Shown piece after piece: positions 53,961 through 64,000 of a stretch of 64,000 bases of DNA (its first letter is position 1; each line of letters starts with the position of its first letter). The stretch spans positions 22,207,914 through 22,271,913 of the forward strand of contig JAJQOW010000014.1 of assembly GCA_037975125.1 (NCBI GenBank), given 5' to 3'. The position numbers and the translations under genes were made by a program. This DNA comes from Latrodectus hesperus. Lineage: Eukaryota; Arthropoda; Arachnida; Araneae; Theridiidae. The notes beneath the pieces are model-generated. The model was not told where the DNA came from and did not search any database. It saw only the letters and a list, made by a program, of their open reading frames with translations.

Positions 53961-55147
53961 CACTTTTTTATGAATAATTCATAGCTTATTTGTATTTCAT
54001 TAACCCTGAAAAACTATATTTTACTTTTAGAAGATTTCTCTTGTTTAATATTTATACAACTTACACACACATTTAATATTCAAAAAATGCTACAGAACAT
54101 AAACACACGCACATGTGCGTGTGTATGTATAAAGTATGTTTTGTGCATTTGTATGATATAGCTCGTAAAAACTATAATTCTATTGAATTTTTTTTTTAAA
54201 AAATGTATGTTGGCAGTTATAGGTATGCGGTGAAAGATCGGATTATTTATTATACTGACAACTTTTAAGAATTCAGGATTAAGATTAAGATTGAATTGAT
54301 TTCAGAAAATTTTTCTTGAATAAATAAATGCATGTCCAATTTCAGCAATTGATGATTTCAAATTTATTCCGAAGCCAAACTCAAAATGAGCTTACAATCA
54401 AATAAAATAAAAAAAATTATACAATGAACTATAAAATTTTTTACTGGAGCAAATATTTTATATGGAATTGATGAACTAAAAAATGCCTATAAATATTTTC
54501 ATTAGATTTAGTTGTTAAAAATTAAATCTCTTAGCAAAGATTTCATTTAAAATTTTATTTTATTTTCCAAATCATACGTATGGAAACAAAAATTGTTTAT
54601 CGGATAAGCTTAACATTTCCGGTAAACCAAACCACTTTTCTCTAAAAATTAAGGGTCACACTTTGCACGGGAATTGGTCCTCAAAAGAAAAAGAATCAGT
54701 CACCCTAAAATCTTCAATATTCGGGGAAGAAAATGACACCCTGCTTGTTTGAAAGGGGGAAATATCTTATTCCCGCTCAGCGGTAGATGCATTTTATAGT
54801 CATGAAAATAACTGATATAAATTATTTTCCAAAATTGAAGGTTCTGAATTAAACAATAAGTGTTTCCGAAATTTGAAACTGAGTGAAATTAAAAAAAGTA
54901 ATTTTATTTATTATATTTAAAATAGTATATTTATGGTATTTCATATTTTAACTTAAATTTTTAATAAAAATGATTTTTGACTTATTAATTTGAATAATTA
55001 TTCCGAGTGAAAAATATTTATATATCATTGTAAATAAGCTGAAAAAAATTATATTTTAAATTTTTAATAGAATAAAAAATTAATTAGATGAATTATTTCG
55101 GAACAATGAAGCTATTTTTAATATTTCTTATTAAGAAACAAATACAT

Positions 55148-55149
<2 letters not shown>

Positions 55150-55207
<58 letters not shown>
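55150..55207. repeat. (TA)n microsatellite
   Basis: About 28 TA units. Confidence 0.97.
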
Positions 55208-55210
<3 letters not shown>

Positions 55211-55864
55211 TGTTCTTTCAAGACAAGAAACTGTAACATTTATTTTACTTACTTTATATAATCCTTTTATATATATCATAAATAATAAGTTCAATAAAAA
55301 ATCGAGACACACACACCAAAAGGTAAGTAATACAGTCCCAATATAATACGATTAATGAATGAATTCGATTCATCAATTTAATATGAAAAATTATTAATAC
55401 ATCGTATAAAAATGATCAAAAATTAGTTCATTAAGGTATAATAGTTCAAAAATTTTGTCCTTTAATAAAATTGACAAAAACACTCATGGAAGGATTAAGT
55501 CCAACATGGAAATAATGTTCCTATAAAATATGGGAAGAACAAAATAGTTTTTGTAATTTTTCGGATGGATCACTGTCAAAATCTCACCTTTTAAAATTGA
55601 GAATATTACAATTGAAAAAAATCCTTTTTAACAAGTGCAAATAAAATGCTTTTCTCATAAGATACTTAATTATGAATTTATTAAATTATGTGAATGTATT
55701 TATAAGTTATTATGATAATTGATTAATTTATTATCCTGACATAATTTATTTAACAGTGAAATCGGAATATAGTCATTGCAAATCATATTTGGCGTAAGTC
55801 AAATAAGTTTATGAATCACGTGTATTATAAATAGCGTTTCGAAATCAGATAGAATTGCACTGTG

Positions 55865-55971
<107 letters not shown>

Positions 55972-56189
55972 TTTAGAAACATAATAGTGCAATTAGGTAT
56001 TTTAAAATTAGAAAAATTTAATATTATTAAAAAAAGTCTCTGTCTTTTTTAATAATATTAAATAAAAATAAACTAAAATGTATAAGTTTATTTTTATATT
56101 ATTAACATAGTCTAAATATGCAGTACATACTTGAAGAGCCCTTAAACACATGCCAGCTATGTGGCTATTATCCACGTGATAAAGTATCT

Positions 56190-56400
56190 TCGAAAGGGTT
56201 CACCATCATGATTGGGTGGTGAGAGCATGTTTTTTCTGAACATGGAGTCATAGGTTCGATCCCATCCACTCTTCAACAAGAAAAGGAAATCTGTCCATCT
56301 TTCTTATGTTCAGCTTGGAATTTTATAGGTTTTCCCTTATAGTAGTGACAAAATAAAGTTACGCTCTCGATAAAATCAAATATGCCACTGTTTAATGGGC
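56190..56400 (+). mobile_element. Decayed tRNA-derived SINE
   Basis: GGGTGGTGAGAGCATG and GTCATAGGTTCGATCCCATC (B box) form a tRNA-like head. AGTGACAAAATAAAG lies near the end. No second copy seen. Confidence 0.45.
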
Positions 56401-57071
56401 GGGATAATGTACAGGTATGTTTGAACTTGATTCTAAAAAAAATATAGTGAACTAAACTTTATTCAATTAGAAAAAATTCACATTTGTACAACATTCTACT
56501 TATATATCACTGCCTAACAGGATTTTTGATTTTACATGTTCAAAAATAAATTTAGCTTAAAATATCCGCGGAAGGAATGATGCTGTTACTGAAAATATAT
56601 TAATGTATTGTAAAATATATATATACATTCAGGAATCGTTCAAATATAATTTGAGACATTTTTCGATCATCACATTGCAAAAATAAAAATAAAAACTACA
56701 TGCTCTTTCCATCATTAGGATAACACTAATTTAATAAATAATTGCAATTTAGAGTAATTAATACTATGTAAACATGTTTATCTTGAACAATACGAATTAA
56801 ACGTGTTTCTTTACTTATGAAGATATTCTAATCATGTATAAATAGATATTCTAATCATGTATAAAACTTAAGAAATATTTAATAAGAAAACGTTAAATTT
56901 TGAACAAAGAATAAAATCAATTCACAAAATTAAAGAGCCATTATACTGATGATTTTTAATTTGTACAGAGATGGAAAATTTTCTAACATAATTATTTTAA
57001 TGGTTTAAACAACAGTATCATTTTCATTACATAAGAAATGACAAATGAAATTAAAAATTAAGTCATTGCAA

Positions 57072-57554
57072 GAACTTGCTAAACAAGGATTGTCTTTTTC
57101 TCCTATTGGTGAAGAGCCTTTTTATGGGATCAATTTGAAGACCGCAAAAACCAATGCTCTTAGATAGGAAAAACGGAAGATGTACGAAGCTTGGCTCAAC
57201 ACTCCTGGTCAAACCCACGCTAAAAGTATGATCTGTGGATCATCAGTGAGGATTGCCTCTGAAATTCTAAGATGCTCTAGGCAGAAGATACGTTTACTCG
57301 TAGGCTTCATAACTGGGCACTACTATTTCAGAAAACACCTCCATAAAATGAGACTGTTTCAGCAAGACCCTATCTGCAGGAAATGTCATACGCAAGAGGA
57401 AACCGCCAAGTATATTATTTACGAATGCGAGGCTCTTGCCCTCCCTCGATTAACTTCTTTAGGCATCATCCATGCTAGACAGTTACACCTAGACTCCATG
57501 AAAGGGTTATCGGACTTTATTAATAAAGTGGGTGACCCGAGCAACTGGAACTAG
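57072..57554 (+). pseudogene. LINE-X ORF C-terminus: RNase H end plus Cys-rich tail
   Basis: The frame starts ELAKQGLSFSPIGEEPFYGI (end of RNase H), meets one stop after TNALR, and continues MYEAWLNTPGQTHAKSMICG, LLVGFITGHYYFRKHLHKMR, then DPICRKCHTQEETAKYIIYE with C. The C-x2-C...H...C tail with LTGH--LRKHL-KMG is typical of RNase H-carrying I/Jockey-type LINEs. One internal stop and the missing polymerase make it inactive. Confidence 0.88.
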
Positions 57555-57640
57555 GAAACATTGGGTTTGGAGTGAATAGTACAAAATGCTGATAAAAGTA
57601 GAGGTGCCAAATGACATACAAACTCAATTCTAAGAAGAAG
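57072..57640 (+). mobile_element. 5'-truncated LINE-X copy with 12-bp target duplication
   Basis: The insert ends in TAAGAAGAAG and is flanked by AAGTCATTGCAA (57060-57071 and 57641-57652, slightly ambiguous because of the AAG tail). It contains the last part of a LINE ORF and a short 3' UTR shared with 60225-60643 and 62577-62667. Confidence 0.92.
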
Positions 57641-57654
57641 AAGTCATTGCAATA

Positions 57655-58760
57655 TTTACCAGAGGTAATTTCTATATTTGGAGCAACAGAATTGCCTAAA
57701 AATACTTAAATAATTATTATCCCCCTCCCCACGAATAATGAAGAATATTAGTCATAATATTCAGTCCTATCATTTAATTCCTTAGAATTTTGTAATCGAA
57801 TGTGTTGAGTGATTAAATTTTTTTAGTATTTTTATTTTTGTAAAATTTATTTCTGTATTTTCCTAACTATTTATTATTTCCCAATTATTTCTGTATTCTG
57901 TATAGTATAGAAGGAAGGATTAATACAAAAAGATGTTCAAAATTAATCTGGTACTGACAAATTAAAAAAAATTAAAGTAATATTAGAAATTGAAATTAAA
58001 AAAAAAACTTTATTATGTAAGTAAAAATTATTAAAATTCGTTTTTATTTATTTAAATATTAATGCCAAAAATTACTTTAAAAATGTCTATAAATTAATTA
58101 TTTACAGTTAAGTTTGTACATTATGATACATAAAAAATGCATGCAATTTGATAGTGTGCGATTGTTCCTTTAAGAATAATTTATTCCATTATGTTATTTT
58201 ACCCAATTAAGAAAACATAAAAAAGAAGAGCTTGACGTCTATCATATGTGATCACATTGGTTTTAATTCATTATTTTCATGATTAATATTTTCAATAATT
58301 GGTGTTAAAGGAGTTATTATATTTGGTGATCAGAATATATTTCAATACATATTTTAATAATTGCATATAATATAGAGTACAATAAAAAATTGGAGAATTT
58401 AATTTTCTACAATTTCTAAGAAATTTCAAGAGGGTATTTGTATTTTCTTAGTTTTCTGTAACAAATTTCATTAATACATATTGTAAATAAAGTAGAAAGA
58501 AAACACTAAAATTTTTGTGTTTTAACTAAAGATTTTGTTACTTTTCCAAAGTTTCCGAGAAATCTCATTGTCAAACTTTAGTGCTCATTAATTTGTCATA
58601 AGTATTGGAATCTTAATCAATCAATGTAAAATGTTTCTTTTAAGCTTATTGCTTAGATAATAATCTGATTGGAATTCAAATTTTCTTAAAAATAAAAATA
58701 ATGGAACTCTTTGAGATATGGTAAATAATATAATAATATTAACCCTGTAACGTTATGTTA
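57655..58760. other. AT-rich gene-free stretch
   Basis: No coding or repeat feature was recognised between the LINE copy and the next microsatellite. Confidence 0.6.
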
Positions 58761-58764
58761 TATT

Positions 58765-58779
58765 TATATATATATATAT

Positions 58780-58859
<80 letters not shown>
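58765..58859. repeat. (TA)n microsatellite
   Basis: TA tract with one TATTATTA interruption near its start. Confidence 0.96.
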
Positions 58860-58865
<6 letters not shown>

Positions 58866-59719
58866 ATGATGTGATTCGTAATAAATTTCTAAGATATTTT
58901 TTTGCAAAATCTAATTTTACTGAGAAAATAATAAAGTATAGGTTATAATTTAAATCTTTCATATTTTTCAATTGTGTAGTACATAATCAATGTGGTAGTT
59001 TAGATTAACGTTATTATAAACCCAAATTTTAAAAGTGATTTTCAATGAAATTCATAATGTGTAATAGTATTAATTTTCATCAATATATATATAAAAAAGC
59101 TAATATTGTTAAAATTATAAATATATGTGAAGCAAAAAATTTTTAAATTACTATAAATTTTGGTTACATTAAATAAACTAATATTACAAATAAGAAATTA
59201 TATTTATCTGTGAGCATTTAAAAGAATTATTTTGTTTTAAATTTTTTTCTATAACGTAATTCTCGACTTTTCCTAATAAGTTTCGCTTCTATTTACTTTT
59301 TAAATTCCGAGATGAAACACTGCTTTTAACAGCTACACTTGACCACGCCTATCTAAATCCTTACCTCATAGGTTTACTATGCATCGATATCGGCAGAGAA
59401 TACGGCAATGAATACGCCAATAGTTCACCTTGGCGAAGAATAATTTCGGAGCATTTCTGCTTACGGAAATATCCCTCACCCAATATTTTATGCTGAAAAT
59501 ATCGATGTGTATGGTTGTCTACGCACTATTCTTTTGACTATATCGTTAATGTTTCGATCGATATGAAGTAGGCATAACTTGTTACCTTTGCAATCAATAA
59601 TGAAACTTCAAATGATGTGCTTTGTGAAATTTATAACAACAGGCATATAATGTTTCAAAGGAAAATTTGTTTTTAATCCCACTTTGGTTTTGGTCAACAC
59701 TCGTGAGTTTAATCTATAG

Positions 59720-60643
59720 TTCCTGGGGCCTGAGCAGCTACCAGGCGCGTCGGCAGGTGGTGGATCACCGAACGCCCTGTAGGAATGACAGGATAGCCTT
59801 GAATATAGAATCAGAGGCCGCGAACCAGCTCCCGTAAAACCTGGTGTTATGCGACCCGTGCCTAGGGCTATTTGGCACCGCGGTAATGGTGTCTTAACGG
59901 AGCCTCTAGTTGCCTGGCGAACTTCTAGAGCTTTTTTGCCTTGCCCAGTCACTTGGGCAATGCTGGGTAGACTGTTATATTACCTGAGCTTATTAATTGT
60001 TATCTTGTGGCTGAAAAGACACAAGAAATAACAAACCTTTCTGCATTTGCAAGTGAAGCCTCTGAAGTAGACCTTGCTGAAAAAGACAAGGGAACTCAGA
60101 GGCAATCCAGTGAAGGGGCAGCAATGAATCCTTCACAGGAGGTAGAAGTGACCTCCAAACCATATTCTTCTGGTGAAAGTCAGGAAGCTATCGCTAGCAT
60201 GACTGACTCTCTGACCAGAATCATCTGTGGATCATCAGCGAGGATTGCCTCTGAAATTCTAAGATGCTCTAGGCAAAAGATACGTTTAATCGTAGGCTTC
60301 ATAACTGGGCACTATTATTTCAGAAAACAGTTCCATAAAATGGGACTGTTTCAGCAAGACCCTATCTGCAGGAAATGTCATACGCAAGAGGAAACGGCCA
60401 AGCATATCATTTACGAATGCGCGAGGCCCTTGCCCTCCCTAGATTAACTTCTTAAGGCATCATCCATACTAGAGAGTTACATCTAGACTCCGTTAAAGGG
60501 TTATATCGGACTTTATTAATAAAGTGGGTGACCCGAGCGACTGGAACTAGGAAACATTGGGTTTGGAGCTAATAGTACAAAATGCTGATAAAAGCAGAGA
60601 TGCCCAATGACATACAAACCCAACTCTAAGAAGAAGAAGAAGG
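59720..60643 (+). mobile_element. Internally deleted LINE-X (924 bp) with 11-bp target duplication
   Basis: TTAATCTATAG flanks the insert (59709-59719 and 60644-60654). The first part is a GC-richer leader starting TTCCTGGGGCCTGAGCAG. An ORF start follows, then from about 60225 the same 3' segment as at 57231-57640, ending in (AAG)n. The central several kilobases of the LINE (endonuclease, polymerase, most of RNase H) are missing, yet both ends and the target duplication are intact, so the deleted form itself was probably inserted. Confidence 0.88.
60007..60447 (+). pseudogene. Fused LINE-X ORF: N-terminal segment joined to C-terminal Cys-rich tail
   Basis: The open frame begins around AEKTQEITNLSAFASEASEV with an acidic, Ser-rich segment (RQSSEGAAMNPSQEVEVTSK) and SQEAIASMTDSLTRI. 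It then runs straight into ICGSSARIASEILRCSRQKI, LIVGFITGHYYFRKQFHKMG and DPICRKCHTQEETAKHIIYE. A frameshift after IYEC (compare the copy at 57414) gives a false ending at 60447. There is no ATG at 60007 (GTG), so the real start is upstream or absent. The junction at about 60225 is the internal deletion. Confidence 0.8.
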
Positions 60644-60689
60644 TTAATCTATAGCTGTCTGGTTTTTGGAATCCAATTTAAAAATAAAT

Positions 60690-62060
60690 AATGTATTGAA
60701 TTTCCTTGAAAATGCGATCTCTGAACTTAATTTTTTACTAGCTGACCATCTTGTTTTGTGGTCAATTAGCTCTGATATCTCTAAATTGGAAGGAACAGTA
60801 AATTTGAAATTGGAGGCTTTGACAGAATGGACTTGTAAAAAGTGATTTTTTTGTTAGCTATCATAAAACCAATTTTGAACTTTTTACTCAGCGCACGAAA
60901 AGCATATAAGGCACATAGGCCTGATATATGATAATAGTATTTTACTTAGGACCGACTGTATTGCTTACCTCGGTATAAACTTAGATTCAAGACTTAATTT
61001 GGACTAAGCATGTAGCCAAAGTGGTCGAAAATACGACAAGTAAACTTGGTCTTTTAAAAAGAATTGCTGGTGTTAAGTGGGGGTCTTTTCAAAGTGTTCT
61101 AACTTCCACATTCGCATCCTATATTAGATCAGTTATTAATTATGGTGCTGATGTGCTTACCATTGCTTCTGAAAGTGTATTGTCAAAATTGAACATTGCT
61201 CAAAATAAAACACTTAAGTTCACTGGTGCAAATGTCTCGACCCTTATCGACGTTATGCAACTACAGATTGAAATTTTTAGTCCATCTGAAAGACGTCTAT
61301 ACTCTGCTCTTTCTCTGGTGAACGTTTATTAAGAAAGGAGCAATACTGGCCTGACTATATCCCTTCACAAATAAAACTCAATTCTTTCTTGTTCGAGTTC
61401 CAAAGACTGATTATTCTTTCGATATTTCTGATTTCAGAATTCTTGCCTTTAAGCCGCCTACCTTACCGGATAATATGAATTTTGCTACTGGAAAACTGGA
61501 CTTAATTCGACCAGTGTAATAAAGCAAAATTCTTTTCAGGCTGTGTTCAAATATTTCGCTCTGGCTACTTATCTGTGAGAGATATCCAAGTCAAGACTGT
61601 TTACATGACTGATGGATCAGTCATGGCTTCCTCTGATGCGGCTGATACCTACTCTTTTGACTTCTGCTTTAGGAAACTTCTTAGTGCCTGCTTGAACAAT
61701 TCGGATGGTGAAATATTTCCAATTCTTATGGCTTTTACGCTATTCCTATTATTCCTGAACAAAATAATGTCATGTTTTGATTCTCATGCTCCAATTAAAA
61801 CCATTTTGGATTACTATCCGTACCCATCAGAAATCGAATTTAAATGCAAGCAAATTATTGACACAATCTTCAGCAATGGAAGAGATGCCGTCCTTAAGTG
61901 AATCCCCTACCATTGCGGTATACAAAGTAATGAACAAACAGACACAAGTTGGAAGAAGCTTCAATACTCCATCCACGTTGTCGCCTGATTCTTCTTTGAA
62001 ATGCCTATCGATTTCTCAGGGACTTTTACAGGGTTGGTAGACAGTAAAGCTTGGACCTGC
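60690..62060 (+). pseudogene. Second, older LINE: reverse transcriptase to RNase H, decayed
   Basis: Broken reading frames on the + strand give AYLGINLDSRLNLD (end of the polymerase palm), then SKLGLLKRIAGVKWGSFQSV, LTSTFASYIRSVINYGADVL and SKLNIAQNKTLKFTGANVST (thumb region, with YG and QNKALR-like motifs). Further on come VYMTDGSVMASSDAADTYSF (RNase H start, TDGS) and AVLK, stop, IPYHCGIQSNEQTD (RNase H end, IPSHCGI-GNE-AD). Several stops and frameshifts separate the parts. Confidence 0.85.
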
Positions 62061-62576
62061 CAACTCGACAGGCAGAGACGTGCTTCAACTTTCTTTCCTC
62101 TTAAGGACAGAAGGAGTGGCGTGTTTTAGAATCATCCCCGGATATGATTATCTGCAAGTCCATCCTATAAATTTGTTTCTTCCAATATGCGCACAATTTC
62201 TTCGTAAAGGTGATCACTCCAAAATGTTTTGGTAATCTACCGGTAGATTGCGATCGAGTTTGCCCACTCCCTGTCATGGAGTGACTAAACCTACCTATAA
62301 CCAGAAGAAAAATATATTCCCATGCTTCATAACACATAATTAGGAAATGAATTCATCACATGAGAATAGGAGCATTTTGATCCACCTCTTGTACAGTTCT
62401 GATTTAGCTCCCAGGAGTTACGAGTTACACGTGTACTTAATAAACGCCTTTTTCACCGTATAACACCATGGGCATTCAAAATAGCCATAGTGATTAGCAA
62501 ATGAAGCCACACTCGCTTATCAGCATTGAAAAGTACCACGTAGCAGATTTATAAGGTAATGGAATAGAAAAGGTAT

Positions 62577-62667
62577 TTCTTCTTCTGAGAGTTGGGTTTG
62601 TATGTCATTGGACACCTCTGCTTTTATCAGCAGTTTGAATTATTAACTCCAAACCCAATGTTTCCTA
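62577..62667 (-). mobile_element. LINE-X 3'-end fragment (- strand)
   Basis: Its reverse complement reads TAGGAAACATTGGGTTTGG, then TGCTGATAAAAGCAGAGG, GACATACAAACCCAACTCT and AGAAGAAG. This is the 3' UTR and tail of the copies at 57072 and 59720. Only about 90 bases are present. Confidence 0.9.
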
Positions 62668-62730
62668 AATTTTTGACTTCTTAATTTTGATACGGTGCTA
62701 TCTAACGATAATCGCTAACAAAATTTTTTC

Positions 62731-62751
62731 AAAAAAAAAAAAAAAAAAAAA
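62731..62751. repeat. Poly(A) tract (21 bases)
   Basis: A run of 21 A, possibly the tail of a decayed retroelement, though nothing identifiable precedes it. Confidence 0.85.
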
Positions 62752-62759
62752 GTAATACG

Positions 62760-63660
62760 AATTTGATAAGGTATATAAAATTATAATCACGATTAATTAT
62801 TTTCGTGCATTGTACATATTATGAAATTAGCAAAGTTCGCTCAACTCCAGAAAATACTGAAAGTCAAAAATTTTTTCCAGCGCCCTAACCCTCCCCCTTT
62901 TTTTCCCCTGAACTTTCAATTAAATCACACCAAAAAGAAACAATTTATTTTATTTTGACTAAGGAAGAGAAGATGTACTGTTGATAATATGCTTTAGCCA
63001 TATATTTCTTGTTAACATCTTGTGCAGTACTTAATATTAAGGTTTATAAACAGGGCGGTAAAATAGTACAAATTTACAATATTGTAAAATTAGTTTAAAA
63101 ATCTAAAATTGCTTCTGCAGTTCCATTGATTAGTGATCCTAAGATACACACTGCTTGTAAAACTTTTTATGAAAGAGAATAAAAATCTGTCATCTGATAT
63201 ATTTATTACTCAAAGAAGAAAAAAAATTAGTTTTGCCCTAAATGATAACAATTTCTGTGGTTTTAAAATCCATTTTCATCCAGTTTTAATTCAATTTGTA
63301 ACAGTCTATGATAGATAATGAAAAACCGATTTAAGTTAATAAATATTAATAAATGGCTATTATAGTAAAGAATGAAAAGATAATATAGGATTTTAAAGAA
63401 GTAAAAGTGGCCACGACTGTTGGAGACGCAATCCATCGGCATCTGTCTCAATTCAATACCTGAAGTTTTGTTTTCTTTAAAATATTACCTATTTAAAAAT
63501 TTTTAATGGAAATTAAACCTTATTTTTAATATTGAATCGTTATTGTGTGCGAATTATAATTTATATAATTGTTATCTGGGAGCTTCATTTAAAGACATAA
63601 GTTGCATAAGGAAATAATCCAAAATATTATAAAAATTATCTACATTTCAAATAGAATTAT
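62760..63660. other. AT-rich stretch, nothing recognised
   Basis: Short open frames only, without motifs. Confidence 0.5.
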
Positions 63661-63840
63661 AAAGTGAAAATGTGCTTTGGGTCCCCTGCTTGGCGCATTT
63701 TCAAAAAGTCGCCAACTGGCGCGTTTTCTCGCGGATTTGAATGCTCCCAGAGACACTACGCAAAAACGTCGTTTCTATGTCGACGAACCGAAATTCGAGT
63801 TTTTAACGAATTTCACTGTTGGTATGGCAACGAAAACAAA
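63660..63840 (+). other. GC-richer patch with open frames and an X-box-like site
   Basis: Two overlapping + frames (63664-63927 and 63677-63913) are open here and base composition rises, with several CG dinucleotides. I do not recognise either protein. GTTGGTATGGCAAC (63818-63831) matches the RFX X-box at 11 of 12 informative positions. It may be the 5' part of a gene continuing past the window, or a repeat. Confidence 0.3.
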
Positions 63841-64000
63841 AACAATGGTTTTTTTTACGAATTGTATAACAAAAAATACACTACAATATGGAGAAAAATT
63901 ATCATACTTTTAAAAATTAATAAATAAAAATACGCAAACAAATAAATAACTCACGTACTACCTCTAGGGCCAATTCAACGGTAATAAAATGTCGTGCATC

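Larger units (their letters stand above)
50360..55145. other. AT-rich gene-free stretch
   Basis: It contains a (CT)n run at 51509-51530, SINE-A debris at 52520-52660 and 53862-53960, and short local duplications near 52750-52860 (ACTAAAAATAAGTAGA twice). I saw no coding feature. Confidence 0.7.

Noticed and set aside
59380..59560. GC-richer block with ATCGATATCGGC and ATATCGATGTG motifs
   Set aside because: DREF-like or palindromic motifs are suggestive, but there is no gene or repeat to attach them to.
60690..62060. Possible cellular gene with RNase H domain
   Set aside because: Stops and frameshifts, plus the polymerase thumb motifs just upstream, show it is LINE debris.

Overview
The window looks like arthropod, most likely spider, nuclear DNA. 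It is about 75% A+T and has GT-AG introns, long (TA)n microsatellites, three tRNA-derived SINE families, mariner elements and Jockey/I-like LINE debris. I see no bacterial-type operons, CRISPR arrays, rRNA genes or free-standing tRNA genes. No taxonomic call was computed. It rests on element types and on one recognisable gene.

That gene is CEP104, a ciliary-tip and centriole protein, on the + strand and covering about two thirds of the window. I could chain 19 exons with compatible splice phases from an ATG at 227 to an in-frame TAG ending at 26740. They encode the N-terminal jelly-roll domain, a coiled coil and the TOG-like domain. Four more exons between 31615 and 40405 encode the C-terminal zinc-finger array. 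The two blocks could be one gene, with a splice donor overlapping the first stop codon, or a short and a zinc-finger-only transcript. NRF-1-like motifs before the second block fit a second promoter. A possible alternative last exon lies at 46243-46280.

1-31500: CEP104 exons in large AT-rich introns, with an 891-bp internally deleted mariner (21179-22069), old SINE remnants, hairpins and a 180-bp SINE with perfect 14-bp target duplications. 31500-42700: the zinc-finger exons, with a dense cluster of repeats, including nested SINEs, a LINE RNase H fragment and a 701-bp foldback mariner just after the stop codon. 42700-50400: a degenerate Jockey-type ORF1 (- strand), a CRE cluster, a 51-bp direct-repeat pair, a perfect heat-shock element with no visible gene, a third full SINE and a Jockey reverse-transcriptase tail. 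50400-57060: almost pure AT-rich sequence with microsatellites. 57060-62700: LINE debris, including a 924-bp element with its own target duplication that fuses a LINE 5' end to the same LINE's 3' end. 62700-64000: nothing identified beyond a GC-richer patch containing an X-box-like motif.

I see no new multi-gene system. The most interesting items are the frame problem and NAGNAG acceptor in CEP104 exon 11, the stop codon overlapping a donor, the inverted-duplication mariner, the mobilised internally deleted LINE and the orphan heat-shock element.
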